64,000 bases of DNA from Dendrolimus kikuchii (lineage: Eukaryota; Arthropoda; Insecta; Lepidoptera; Lasiocampidae): assembly GCA_019925095.2 (NCBI GenBank), contig CM034388.1, positions 31,750,934 through 31,814,933 of the forward strand. The letters are read 5' to 3'. Of the stretch, positions 1-12,100 are shown in pieces. The position numbers and the translations under genes are program-made. The notes under the pieces were generated by a model that worked only from the letters and a program-made list of their open reading frames with translations, was not told where the DNA came from and ran no database searches. Position 1 is the stretch's first letter, and every line of letters starts with the position of its first letter.

Positions 1-9
1 CTACTATTG

Positions 10-171
10 CTACGATTTGACATCTTTCTTCTTGCCGATATTGGAGGCTTCTTCCATGGTATCAGGCAGCTTCGTGCCGAGCGTCTCCGGAGTTATGAAT
101 ATGAGACAACCCGACAGAAGAGCAAAACTGGCGAACAGCACGAAGGGAAGGTCGTCGAATGTCGCTGCACC
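10..171 (-). CDS. Gene A exon 7 (TM12 and C-terminus, stop)
   Basis: Acceptor TGTGCAG. Encodes GAATFDDLPFVLFASFALL, the SLC22 tail motif PETLGTKLPDT, and a lysine-rich end KKKDVKS followed by TAG at 10-12. The 3' UTR is outside the window. Confidence 0.93.
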   Translation of the reverse strand, partial: GAATFDDLPFVLFASFALLSGCLIFITPETLGTKLPDTMEEASNIGKKKDVKS

Positions 172-3100
172 CTGCACACAAAATGAATTGGGTAAGCGTT
201 TAGTAGTTTCAGCTAGGGTTGCCAACATTTTCTCAACGAAATACAGTATTTTTCAAAATAAGTTATAAAAAAATATAGCACACTTATAAAAAATATAGTA
301 TTTTATGGAAAAAAATTAAAAATAGACAAAGATATATTTGTTGCTTATTTATTTTTATACACATACATGCATGCATAACTTCACGCCAGTTCCCTTGCGG
401 GGTAGGCACGAACAACAGAGTGCCATTTAGGCCCATTCTTACACACCTCACTTGCTTCTTTGACATTCATAACTCTTGTCATGCACGCTCGTCTGTTCTT
501 AAGGCTCCTGACATCACCCTCCGCTAGTACACGATCAATTTGATCATGGAAGGTGTGTCGTGGCCTTCCACGACTTCTGCATCCATCCACTTTTGCATTG
601 TATATCTGTTTAGTCATTCTTTCATCATGCATTCTTTCCACACGCCCGAACCACCGGAGCATTCCTTTCCTTACCTTCACCCCGACACTTTCTTTCTAAT
701 ACCACCATAATCTTGTTGGTATTTTTATGTTTTTGGAATCGATACCTGACACGAAGCACCTCACATCTGGCATTCGTCTACTTGGCTTAGTGGAATACTA
801 TGTTTTGCGACGTTGCGAGAGATCTGAACCACAGCAATCGATGTAGTACTTTGGCCGTTGGCCGTATCCCATTTACCAAACACGTCTAAATCAGCCGGTT
901 CAGCGGCGGAAACAGCCGAATCACTCAAGGGGCGCAAATATGCAACCCTCTGTGAGAGTTATATGTTTGTGCCGTTTGCTGTCGAGACGCTTGGACCGTG
1001 GGGTCCTGAGGCCATGAGCCTCTACCAAAATTTATCGAAACGACTCATTGACTCTTCAAGTGATCAGAGGGCTGGTGCTCACCTCGGCCCACGGATCAGT
1101 ATGGCGATCCAGCGAGGAAACGTAGCCAGCCTTCTGGGCACCTTACCCATAGAAAACGGTGATCTGGGCTCAGTATTCTACTTATAGTCTTGAGGGACTA
1201 TGAGTAGAATACAATACAAATAAGTTAAGATTTCTTGCATTGTATTCGATTATACATACATACATACATACATAACTTCACGCCAGTTCCCTTGCGGGGT
1301 AGGCACGAACAACAGAGTGCCATTTAGGCTTATTCTTACACACCTCACTTGCCTCTTTGACATTCATAACTCTTGTCATGCAAGCTCGTCTGTTCTTAAG
1401 GCTCCTGACATCACCTTCGATTATATGTACTAAAATAAGTTATGGCAAGGTTTGTAGTACTTTTAAAAATAAACTAATGAAAGGCAGTAGTGCTTACAAA
1501 TGCAGGGGTGAGTGGCGCGATGATGGAGCCGATCCTGCCCATCATGGAGGAGAAGGCAAACAGGTTGTGCCGATACTTGGTGGGGTACAGCTCGGCAGTA
1601 TACACGTAGACTGACGTCATCACCATCGCGATGCTGAACTTGCCGATCAGGAACATCGTCAGCGCCACTCCGTATAGAGCTGAAACGTGGAATTATTAGT
1701 GTCATTTACTGCGGCCGGGTGGCCTGTCGTAAGAGGCGACTTAACAACCCACAGCCAGGTGGTAGGGCATTTGCCCGACTGGATGGCTACTACCCCTGGT
1801 CTAAAGTATGTCGCCATAACAACCTTGAGTTGTGTTCCGGCATTAGTGACCAGGTTCCAGTCTCCCTTAAAAGAGCAGCAGCGCATTTGTAGCACCTCTG
1901 GTGTTGCAAATGTCCATAGGCGATGGTAACCGCTTTCCATCAAGTGGGCCGTCTGCCTGTCTGCTGATCTCCTGCAATAAAAAAAAAGAAAAGTAGAAGC
2001 TCCACCAACCTTGAGATCCGCCCTCTCCTGGCTCAGTTCAGATTGCACGCAGGAACAGCACACGACACTAAATTCCACTTTGGAGCTAACACTTGAAGTA
2101 TAAACTTTTACTGATAGCAAATGTTCTTGGCTAGTAATCACACCAAGATGATAAGTTTTAGAAATTAAAAAGTCAAAGTATCAGATCACAACAAGTGGAT
2201 CAGATTTAGAAAAGTAACAGCGCAACAGAACAGTTCTTGTCCAACGTTGATCGATGATTGCGAGTGTCCAAAATGGCTGCCCCAACCCTGCCGTGCATTG
2301 GCCGTCGCCTCAAATAAAAAGAGGGTAGACAGCAAAATTCACTAGGCAAGGATCGAACACTATGAGACATTAGTTTATTTGCTAAAACAACTATCAATGG
2401 GCTCCTTACCATCAGGCATAAATATATACGCGATCTGGCAAGCGGCGCAGATCCAGAACGCTGCGATCAACACGGGTCTCCTGCCAATCTTCCCCATGAG
2501 GAAGACGGCTGTCCAGTAGCCAGGGATCTCTGCCGCGGAGACGGCCACGTAGTTCAAGTACCGGTTGCCGGACATGTTGACTGCGTTGATGGACATACCG
2601 TAGTAAATGAAGGTATTCGTGATCCACCAGACAGGGGATATACAGCATCTGATCAAGATTTCTTTGTGCCTGAACACCTGTGAATTTAAACCAATTTAAA
2701 GATAAACAATAATTACGATTTAAATTATAATAAATTATGCTTATTCCGGACAAGACTATTTCGACTTGTAAATACTACAGCACGCAGCAAAACAGCAAGT
2801 AATTAGATTAGACTCTCTCCAAACAAACAGGAATCTAACTCTATACTATAATAAATATTATAAAGCTGAAGAGTTTGTTTGTTTGTTTAAACGCGCTAAT
2901 CTCAAGAACCGCTGGTCCGATTTGAAAAATTCTTTCAGTTTTGAATAGTACATTTATCGAGGAAGGCTATATTATATTTTCAAAAAAATAGGGATCCTCA
3001 CTAAAAGTCCAATAATGTAATCCAAGGTGTAAAAAAATGACCCGAAAAAATCCTTACACGGCGTGCGCTGCGAAAACTATTGATTATAGAACAAAATAAT

Positions 3101-6100
3101 GTACTGCCACTTTGCAGAACATATAATGGTCTACAAAAAATATTGCGTAACCATATGTCTAACTATTGTAGTTATCTCACAATAAGTGTTTTCTTTTATT
3201 TTATTTTAATAATTAACATGCCGTCGCTTCAAGAACTCTTTATTTTGTACCTTGGTATTGATCCTTATCAAAATAAATTACTCCATATTCAAGACGAATT
3301 CAATACCTTTCTAGAACTTTTTGAATTATTCAATTCGGACGTTTCATTCAAAAGATATCGCGATATTTAAAATGTAAGTATTAGTGTTGTAACCAAATAT
3401 ACTAATATTGTTTGATTGAACGCGCTAATCTCAGGAATTACTGGTCTGATTTGAAAAATTCTTTCAGTGTTGGATAGCCCATTTATCGAAGAAGGCTATA
3501 TATCATCACGCTAAGACCATAAGGAGCGGAGCATTCCACGCGGACGACGTCGCGGGCACAGCTAGTCTATAATAAAAATAACTAGTTTCCCAATGCAAGT
3601 GCAAGTAAAAAATATATAAAACTAACGTTGAAACTGAGTAAGTAGTATATTTTGAAGTTCAAATTTGTTTGTAATATTTCAATAACAGATGAGTCAAAAA
3701 ATTAATTTACGAACCTGAACTATGAGCCAAGGTTCCGTGACTTTCTGGGCTTCTTCTATCGCCCTTCTCTGCTTGTCTTCTTCAGCAGTTTCTCTGAGTG
3801 CTTTCAGCGATTTCTCTGACAACTCTTTCCCGTTAACCTTTGCAACTTTCTTCAACAGAGTTTCAGATTCATCATATCTCCCCTTGCTCATATACCAGCG
3901 GATAGATTCGGACATCAACCAAATGTATGAGATTGTCAGGAATTGTGGAATGTAGAGGGTGAGAGTTAACTTCTGCCAGTTTGGCACTGCCCAAGCGATC
4001 AGGCCCAGCAATATCTGCCCGACCGAGAAGAATGTGTTCATAGTAGCACCTACGGCTACCCTGTATTTCGGGCCGACTAACTCCATTACTGAAAATAATA
4101 CATTTAATAATATGTTAATTAAAAACAACCCAACATTATTTACATACATACATACATACATAACTTCACGCCAGTTCCCTTGCGGGGTAGGCACGAACAA
4201 CATAGTGCCATTTAGGCTTATTCTTACACACCTCACTTGCCTCTTTGACATTCATAACTCTTGTCATGCACGCTCGTCTGTTCTTAAGGCTTCTGACATC
4301 ACCTTCTGCTAGTACACGAACATTATTTGAAAATTATAAAAGTGCCCGACATATTAATAAGAATAAAATTTGTATTTCAAAACTCTTGCATGACAAGAGT
4401 TATAAATGTCAAAGAGGCAAGTGAGGTGTGTAAGAATAAGCCTAAATGGCACTCTGTTGTTGTGCCTACCCCGCAAGGGAACTGGCGTGAAGTTATGTAT
4501 GTATGTATGTAAAATTTGTATGCCTCCGCATACTACTGCATTATATGATAAAAGCGTGTTTGGGATGGCACCAAGAATATATAATAATTTGCCATATAAT
4601 ATAATGCAAGAAAATAATATTAATATGTTTAAACACAAATTATTCGAGTGGTTGACAAAAAAATCGTATTATAGCGTCCAAGGCTATTTAAATGAGAGGT
4701 AATTAAGAAGATATTGTGTATTGGCCATACGTTAAGGAATTGGATCACGTAATAATACGAGTGCCTTCTATGTGCCTTTCCTTCACACCTTTGCAGCTCC
4801 TAATAACCCTTTCCTTATCCCATAATTCGCCAAAATAATGAATGCCGCGCCACCTAGCGGACGGCCCAGTCGTCGATCTGTTACGGCGGAACAATTACGT
4901 GCGCGTGCGCCACCCTCTTGCTACCCTTACCAAAAGTGCTGTGCAAATTATTCATAAACTATAAAAATCAAGAAGTGCTGTGTTTCCTGGCTTCCGTCAT
5001 CGGCATCAAGACAAAAAATCGGCGAGTCCTCTCTTGTTTTTTTTTTTTGAGGCGAGGGAAAATGCTTAACCGATTTACGCACAAACTGGGTCGTTGCTAG
5101 GGGAACGACACGCGTCGGTCGGGGGCGATAACACTGCAGCAATAGTATGCTCTTGGCAGCGCTCCGTCCGCGATCGACGTCACAGAATAGTGTGGAAGAC
5201 TCCGAGCGTTGCTGCACGGGCGAGCAACCCCAATACCCACTAAAAACCCCCTCCTCCCTGTCGACCCTGCGCTTTTGTTTGTGTTGGAAAGGCTGAGATT
5301 TAGAACATAGTTACGCCCAGTCGGAGTCCTTTCTTGTATCCTATCCTCTGTCAATAGAGGGTTACTTATATTTATTGCGTGATCCATTCTGCCATTTTTG
5401 CCAACGCTACGAGACAATAAAAAAACCAGCGAGTAACTAATCGTGCGGTATTGTTTAAATAAAATAAAATATTTATAAGGCACCAAGTTAAATATTATAT
5501 ATTTTTTTTTTATTGCAGGAGTTCAGCAGACAGGCAGACGGCCCACTTAGTGGAAAGCGGTTACAATCGCCTATGGACATTTGCAACACCAAAGGTGCTA
5601 CAAATGCGCTGCTGCTCTCTTAAAGGAGACTGGAACCTGGTCACTAATGCCGGAACACAACACAAGGTTGTTATGGCGGCATACTCTACAGTCGAGCAAA
5701 TACTCTACCACCTGGCTGTGGGTGGTTTAGTCGCCTCTTCCGACAGGCCGCCGGGTTGCAGGAAATTGTATTCTTTCTCCGTTCCTGCACGGATAAAAAT
5801 AGATATTCCTGCACGGATATATAGAGATAGGTTAAGTAATTTTATATTGCGATGCTTTGAAAGGCGGGCTAAGTAATAAGTTCTCAGTTATATTGAACAA
5901 GACCTATGTATACACTTGTTCGCAATAAAAATGATTTGATTTGTTTAACAATATAAACTCTATCCACAAACATTTAAACGTTTTTCAAAAATTCTTTCAC
6001 GCGGTTAAGGCTGTCCAACTTTGGAACACATTGCCTGTTGCTGTCAGACAAGCTAAATCTCTAATAACATTTAAGAACATGGTCAGGATATACTATCTGC

Positions 6101-9100
6101 AATATAATTATATGTAATATTATATACATAACAGATATACAATGCAAAAGTGGAAGGATGCAGAAGTCGTGGAAGGCCACGACACACCTTCCATGATCAA
6201 ATTGATCGTGTACTAGCAGAAGGTGATGTCAGGAGCCTTAAGAACAGACGAGCGTGCATGACAAGAGTAATGAATGTCAAAGAAGCAAGTGAGGCGTGTA
6301 AGAATACGCCTGAATGGCGCTCTGTTGTTCGTGCCTACCCCGCAAGGGAACTGGCGTGAAGTTATGTATGTATGTCTGTACTTGCTTCAGAACGGCTTCT
6401 ATAATAGCTTAGTTAACAATGGTACTCATGGAAAGGTTGTAACGATGATATTCATATATTTTTTTAAAAGAACTTAACTGTATTTCTATCAAAATTGAGA
6501 GACAGAAGTGAACTTGTGAAATTTCAACTTTACTAAACCGCAGCATATTACATTTTTTTTTTATTGCAGGAGATCAGCAGACAGGCAGATGGCCCACTTG
6601 ATGGAAAGCGGTTACCATCGCCTATGGACATTTGCAACACTAAAGTTGCTACAAATGCGCTGCTGCTCTCTTAAGAGAAACTGGAACCTGGTCACTAATG
6701 CCGGAACACAACTCAAGGTTGTTATGGCGACATACTTTAGACCAGGGGTGGTGGCCATCCAGTCGGGCAAATGCCCTACCACCTGGCAGATTCATAAATA
6801 TATAATAATATCAGCCCATAAATATCCCATTGCTGGGCTCGGGCCTCCCATTATAAAGGGAATGGACAGTATACTCGCCACGATTGTCCAAGGCGGCTTA
6901 GCAGGTTTGACACATCGGTTATCTCAATACGCAGTTTGCATCACGATGTTTTCCTTCACCGTTGTTAGCACGTGGTATTTGTAACAATATGCACATTAGA
7001 TCAGAAAACTGACTTAGCGGTGCATGCGTTCTGGTCAGAATAGAACCCGCGCCCTTTGGGTTTGGGACGCGTGTTCTATCTATTAATTAGTACTTACACT
7101 ACCACGACTTTTACGCTAACATGTACATTCATAAAGCCCCCGCATATATCAGTTGATACTTGGTAAGGCTTAAAATGAAATTAAGCTTTACGACATATAT
7201 ATGTTGTAAATACTTTGATAAAATTTTATTATTATTGTGCTACGTGTCATGTTGTATATAAGGTTGGCGGTAGGCTAAATAAAACTTTAACAGTACTCTT
7301 TGACACTTGACATCTTTGTCTTCCGTGATCACACCTGAAAACAAATAAAATTACCGCGCTTAAAACCGTTAAAACGCAATTTCATTATGTATACAAGTCG
7401 CGAAAACTTAAGAAAATCTCTCTCTTTTCTTTCACCATATCCATAATTACTTGGGGTCGGCACAATATGTCTTTTCCTTCCACACTCTTCTATTCTGACA
7501 TACCTCTTCTGTCACACCGCATATCATCATGTCATCCTTCACACAATCCATCCATCTTTTTTTTGGTCTACCTTTAAATTTGTACCCATCGATCTTGTAG
7601 TATAACATTCTTTTTGTCACGTGACTTTCATCCCTCCTCATTATATGCCCATACCAACTTAATCTTCTTCCTCTCAATTTTTCTGTCACAGGTGCAACTT
7701 TCAAAGATCCCCTTATGTACTCATTTCTCACCTTATCCATTCTTGTAACACCACACATCCATCTCAACATTCTCATCTCAGCTGAGTGGAAGTAAAAACT
7801 TAAGAAAATATTAAGTTAAAATAAGTTAAATAATTATACTAATTTTACTTCCTATTCTATGTTTACCGCTTCGCAACGTGTTATTACTGTTAAGGAGAAG
7901 AAGCGGCAACAAACTCCCCAGCAACACGTCTAGCTACGGCAACAAACTCGCCAGCAACACGTCTAGCTAAAAATTGTTTTTCTTTATACTTCTTATTCTA
8001 TTTATATCGCAAGCTCTTTTTTTATAAGTTTTATAGAGAAGTATGTCACAGAATTTTCGAAGAATTAGTGAAGTTGTAGCAATTTATTTGGTGGATCCGT
8101 CTAATGTCATTATTTTTTTGTTTCGCTCCATTTTCATTCAAACTGAAAGACAGAATGCACCGTCTAATTCCTGTTCTACTCATACGTAACAACACAATCA
8201 TATTCATTTGTAATTAAAACATACTAAAAACTTAATGAATACGCTCCATCAGAAAGAGAGAAAGAAAGAAAATATTTATTTCTAAAAATGCGACAGTTTA
8301 ACAGTACATACATACATACATAACTTCACGCCAGCTCCCTTGCGGGGTAGGCACGAGTTTAACAGTGATTTATAATAATAATAATAGCATTGAAATTGAA
8401 AATGGCGCTAAATGGCGCTCTGTTGTTCGTGCCTACCCCGCAAGGGAACTGGCGTGAAGTTATGTATGTATGTATTGAAATTGTGTGCCGCAATTCGCGA
8501 AATAAGGTTGGCACTCAGTTTTTTTTTGCTGTGCCGAAACATGGTCCGACACAGCACTCATCAGTTCTTCAAAAACTAATTATATAACATATTCAAGTAA
8601 TAAACAAAAAAGGAATCTGGAGGAGACAAAAATGACTGTTGCGGAGATAACCCAAGGAATGATAAGCTGGATAATGAGTGTATTTAATGGAAAAATGGTA
8701 AAAAAATACAATGCAATTATTACATGTGGCAGACGGAGAAAATATCTTATCCGTGCAGGAACGGAGAAAGAATACAATTTCCTGCGGCCGGGCGGCCTGT
8801 CGTAAGAGGCGACTTAACAACCCACAGCCAGGTGGTAGGGCATTTGCCCGACTGGATGGCTACCACCCCTGGTCTAAAGTATGTCGCCATAACAACCTTG
8901 AGTTGTGTTCCGGCATTAGTGACCAGGTTCCAGTCTCCCTTAAGAGAGCAGCAGTGCATTTGTAGCACCTTTGGTGTTGCAAATGTCCATAGGCGATGGT
9001 AACCGCTATCCATCAAGTGGGCCGTCTGCCTGTCTGCTGATCTACTGCAATAAAAAAAAAAAAAATTAATTATTGACAACTTAACTTGAAGTCAATTAAA

Positions 9101-12100
9101 AAACATATATAAAAAAGTTCCAGATAAAAGGAGTACGCAACAATGACGTAAAGGAATTTTCAGCAAATCTGTTGCTGGCGAGGTCGTTGCCGCTTCAGGT
9201 TGCAAAGCGGTGTACACAGAATAAGAAGTCGACTTGATTTTTATATAGTTTTGTAAGACTTCTGTGTTCACGTGTTCTGCGTGAAACTTCGTCTGAATAT
9301 TTTTATTCAATTCATCTTTTAACCGACTTCAAAAAAAGGAGGAGGTTCTCAATTCGTCGGGATCTTTTTTTTATGTATGTTCACCGATTACTCCGAGATT
9401 TATGGTCCGATTTACGTGATTCTTTTTTTGTTCGACGCGGAATAGCTGCCATTTGGTCCCCTAAAAATTTGACGTAGTTTGACCTAGTAGTTTTCGTTTT
9501 AAAAACATTTTTTAGGATAAATTTCCATTCCGTTCCATATGTACACCGATTACTCTGAGAGTTATGATCCGATCTACGTGATTCTTATTTAGTTTGATGC
9601 GGAATAGTTGCCATTTGGTCCTTTAAAAATTTAACATAGTTTGGATCAGTAGTTTTCATTTTACGAACATTTTTTTGTTCCCGTTTCTTGGGACCTATTT
9701 TTTTTAAGGAGCGCGGCACCTTTCGTAGGTCTACCCATACATAGCTAGACACTAAAAAGTAACAAATAAAATAAAAAGACTTCGTTTAAAAAAACCGACT
9801 TCAAAAACTAAAAAACTAAAAAGAAATTTTCAAAAAAATATAATAATTTTTGTTTTACTTTGCACCGACTTTCAAATGTTTTAGATAATATATATTAATA
9901 ATAAAGGCTTTAGAAATAAGTTATTTTATACTTTTTAGTTTTTTAGTTTTTGAGGTCGGTTTTTTTAAACGAAGTTTTTTTATTTTTATTTTTTTAGTTT
10001 CAAACACCGGTCACGTTAATTGCTCTATAATTTTAATCGTACTTTAATAACTATAGGAGAGGTAGTAAGAGCACAACGCTTATTGTGTCGACGGAGTTAT
10101 CTGTTTATCCGGGAGCTCTACGATGTCGCAGATATCATTTCATGGTACAAAAAGTGAATCAGGAAGTGAATCTAATCATTAATTATCAAAAGGATAATAT
10201 TGTAAATAACAAACAAACAATCAATGTTTATTTTGAATGACAAGTTAATCGTTTCCGTGGATTCATTTAAAAATAGTTAATTAATCATGCACTGGTTTAG
10301 GCCAGCTGTCACTGGGCGACGCGATTAATTTGGTAATCCGATAAGACTGAAGGATTTTCCTGACCTAATTAGTCGAAACCCTGATAGCTCAGTCAAAGTC
10401 ATTAATGATCTGGGTTCGATTTCTGCCCGCCAAGCACGCTAAAATAATGCCTTATTTACAATCACTGCACAAGGAAAGAACCGATGATTTAAACCCGCCA
10501 CCTAATCGATTTCCTGTAATAATCAGAGAAGGACCAGCATAGTAGTGACATGTTCTTGAGCTGATTATTTTATCTAACTCTGAGCGCGGGTCTACATGAA
10601 TTATTTTCTAAAGGAGGGGTTGGATGTGAGAAAAAATAAGCTCACTTAGGGTCAACCCTTTTGAGCATGTTGTTCGCGGACTTCAAGTGATACAAGATTG
10701 AAAGAGATCGTCAAGCTATAAGTCTATCTCACGCTTAACAATAATTAAAATAAAACTTACATAGGATATAAGCACAAGAGAAGCCAGCCGATCCGAAGGT
10801 AGCCTCGATGATCTCCGACATCATGAACCCGATATAGGTGCCAGCCCAGTAGCGCACGACTCCCAGCCAGGCGGTGTTTAAGGCGTTCATCACCAGGGCT
10901 GTCTTCCGACCCCACCTGTCCGAGATGTAGCCAGTGATGGGGAGGGCAGTCAGGGTACCCGCAGTCCGGACAGAACCGATCAGGGAACGACGCCATTCAT
11001 CGCAACCGAGGTCAAACTGTCAACAGATGTTGTTACAAATATAAGCCAGGATTCAGAAGGTGATAATGAATACCTTACTTTAGATGTTCCTTAAGTTGAG
11101 TACGACTTTTAAGCAGAGTGATTGATTGCAAAAATTGCGTATGTAATGTATCAAAATTATCTTTTAAGGAAAAATAATGTATAGGTACATCCACATTATC
11201 ACAAACATGCAAAGTTGTTAAAAATTCTAATAAAAACATTTTTACGCTCTTACAATTATGTGAATTCTATGAATTACAAAGATGCTCTTTCTTCTCTTCA
11301 TTTGCCTTTTGCCAATCATTTAAGATCTGCACGATATGACTTTCCTTCCATACTCCTCTATTCTGGCATACGTCTTCTGTTACACCACAAATCATCATGT
11401 CTTCACACGATCCATCTATTTTTTAACAGAATCTCTTATAGTAAATGATATACTCACATCATAAACCACAGTATCTGTATTCTGGTAGACGTTTGCATCG
11501 CAATTTACAATAGTGTTTTGATCGAACAAGTTGGCTGGGCAGGTGCCACTGGAGTCAAAACTGCTAGTCAAATTAACATATCTTTGGCAGCTGTCAAAGG
11601 AAGTCTCACTGGTCCCAGGAATGGCGTTCAGAATCCACGAGGGCGCAAATTCCGATGTTGATGGATCGGTCTCGCATTCCGGTATAAAACATCTGCAAGA
11701 AATTGATTATTGTTAAATACTTCTTACTCCTTTATTTGAAGCCACTCCTCCTTATAAGTTTGTATAGATATTATTACTACAAGTCATATTATACGGTTCC
11801 GAATGTTGAGCCACTAAACTGATAAACCACAAGCGTCTCCACTCAGCTGAGATGAGAATGTTGAGATGGACGTATGGTGTTACAAGAATGGATAAGCTGA
11901 GAAATGAGTACATAAGGGGATCTATGAAAGTTGCACCCGTGACTGAAAAATTGACAGAAAGAAAATTAAGGTGGTCGGTCAGATGACAAAAAGATGGTTA
12001 AACTACAAGATGGACGGGTACAAATGTAAATGGATGGGACCAAAAAAAAGATGGATGGATTGTGTGAAGGATGATATAATGATTTGTGGTGTGACAGAAT

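Noticed and set aside
858..1187. 109 aa ORF as a host gene
   Set aside because: VETLGPWGPEA and AIQRGN-ASLLGTLP are LINE polymerase C-terminal text; it is a transposon remnant.
3080..3370. 96 aa ORF in the RepD core as a transposase
   Set aside because: No transposase motif, and the other long copy does not keep the frame clearly; treated as non-coding core.
3694..4251. A 185 aa ORF starting at MSKRQVRCVRISLNG as an alternative start for the transporter
   Set aside because: The first ~55 codons are LINE-T T3 and intron; the real coding part begins at the acceptor at 4088.
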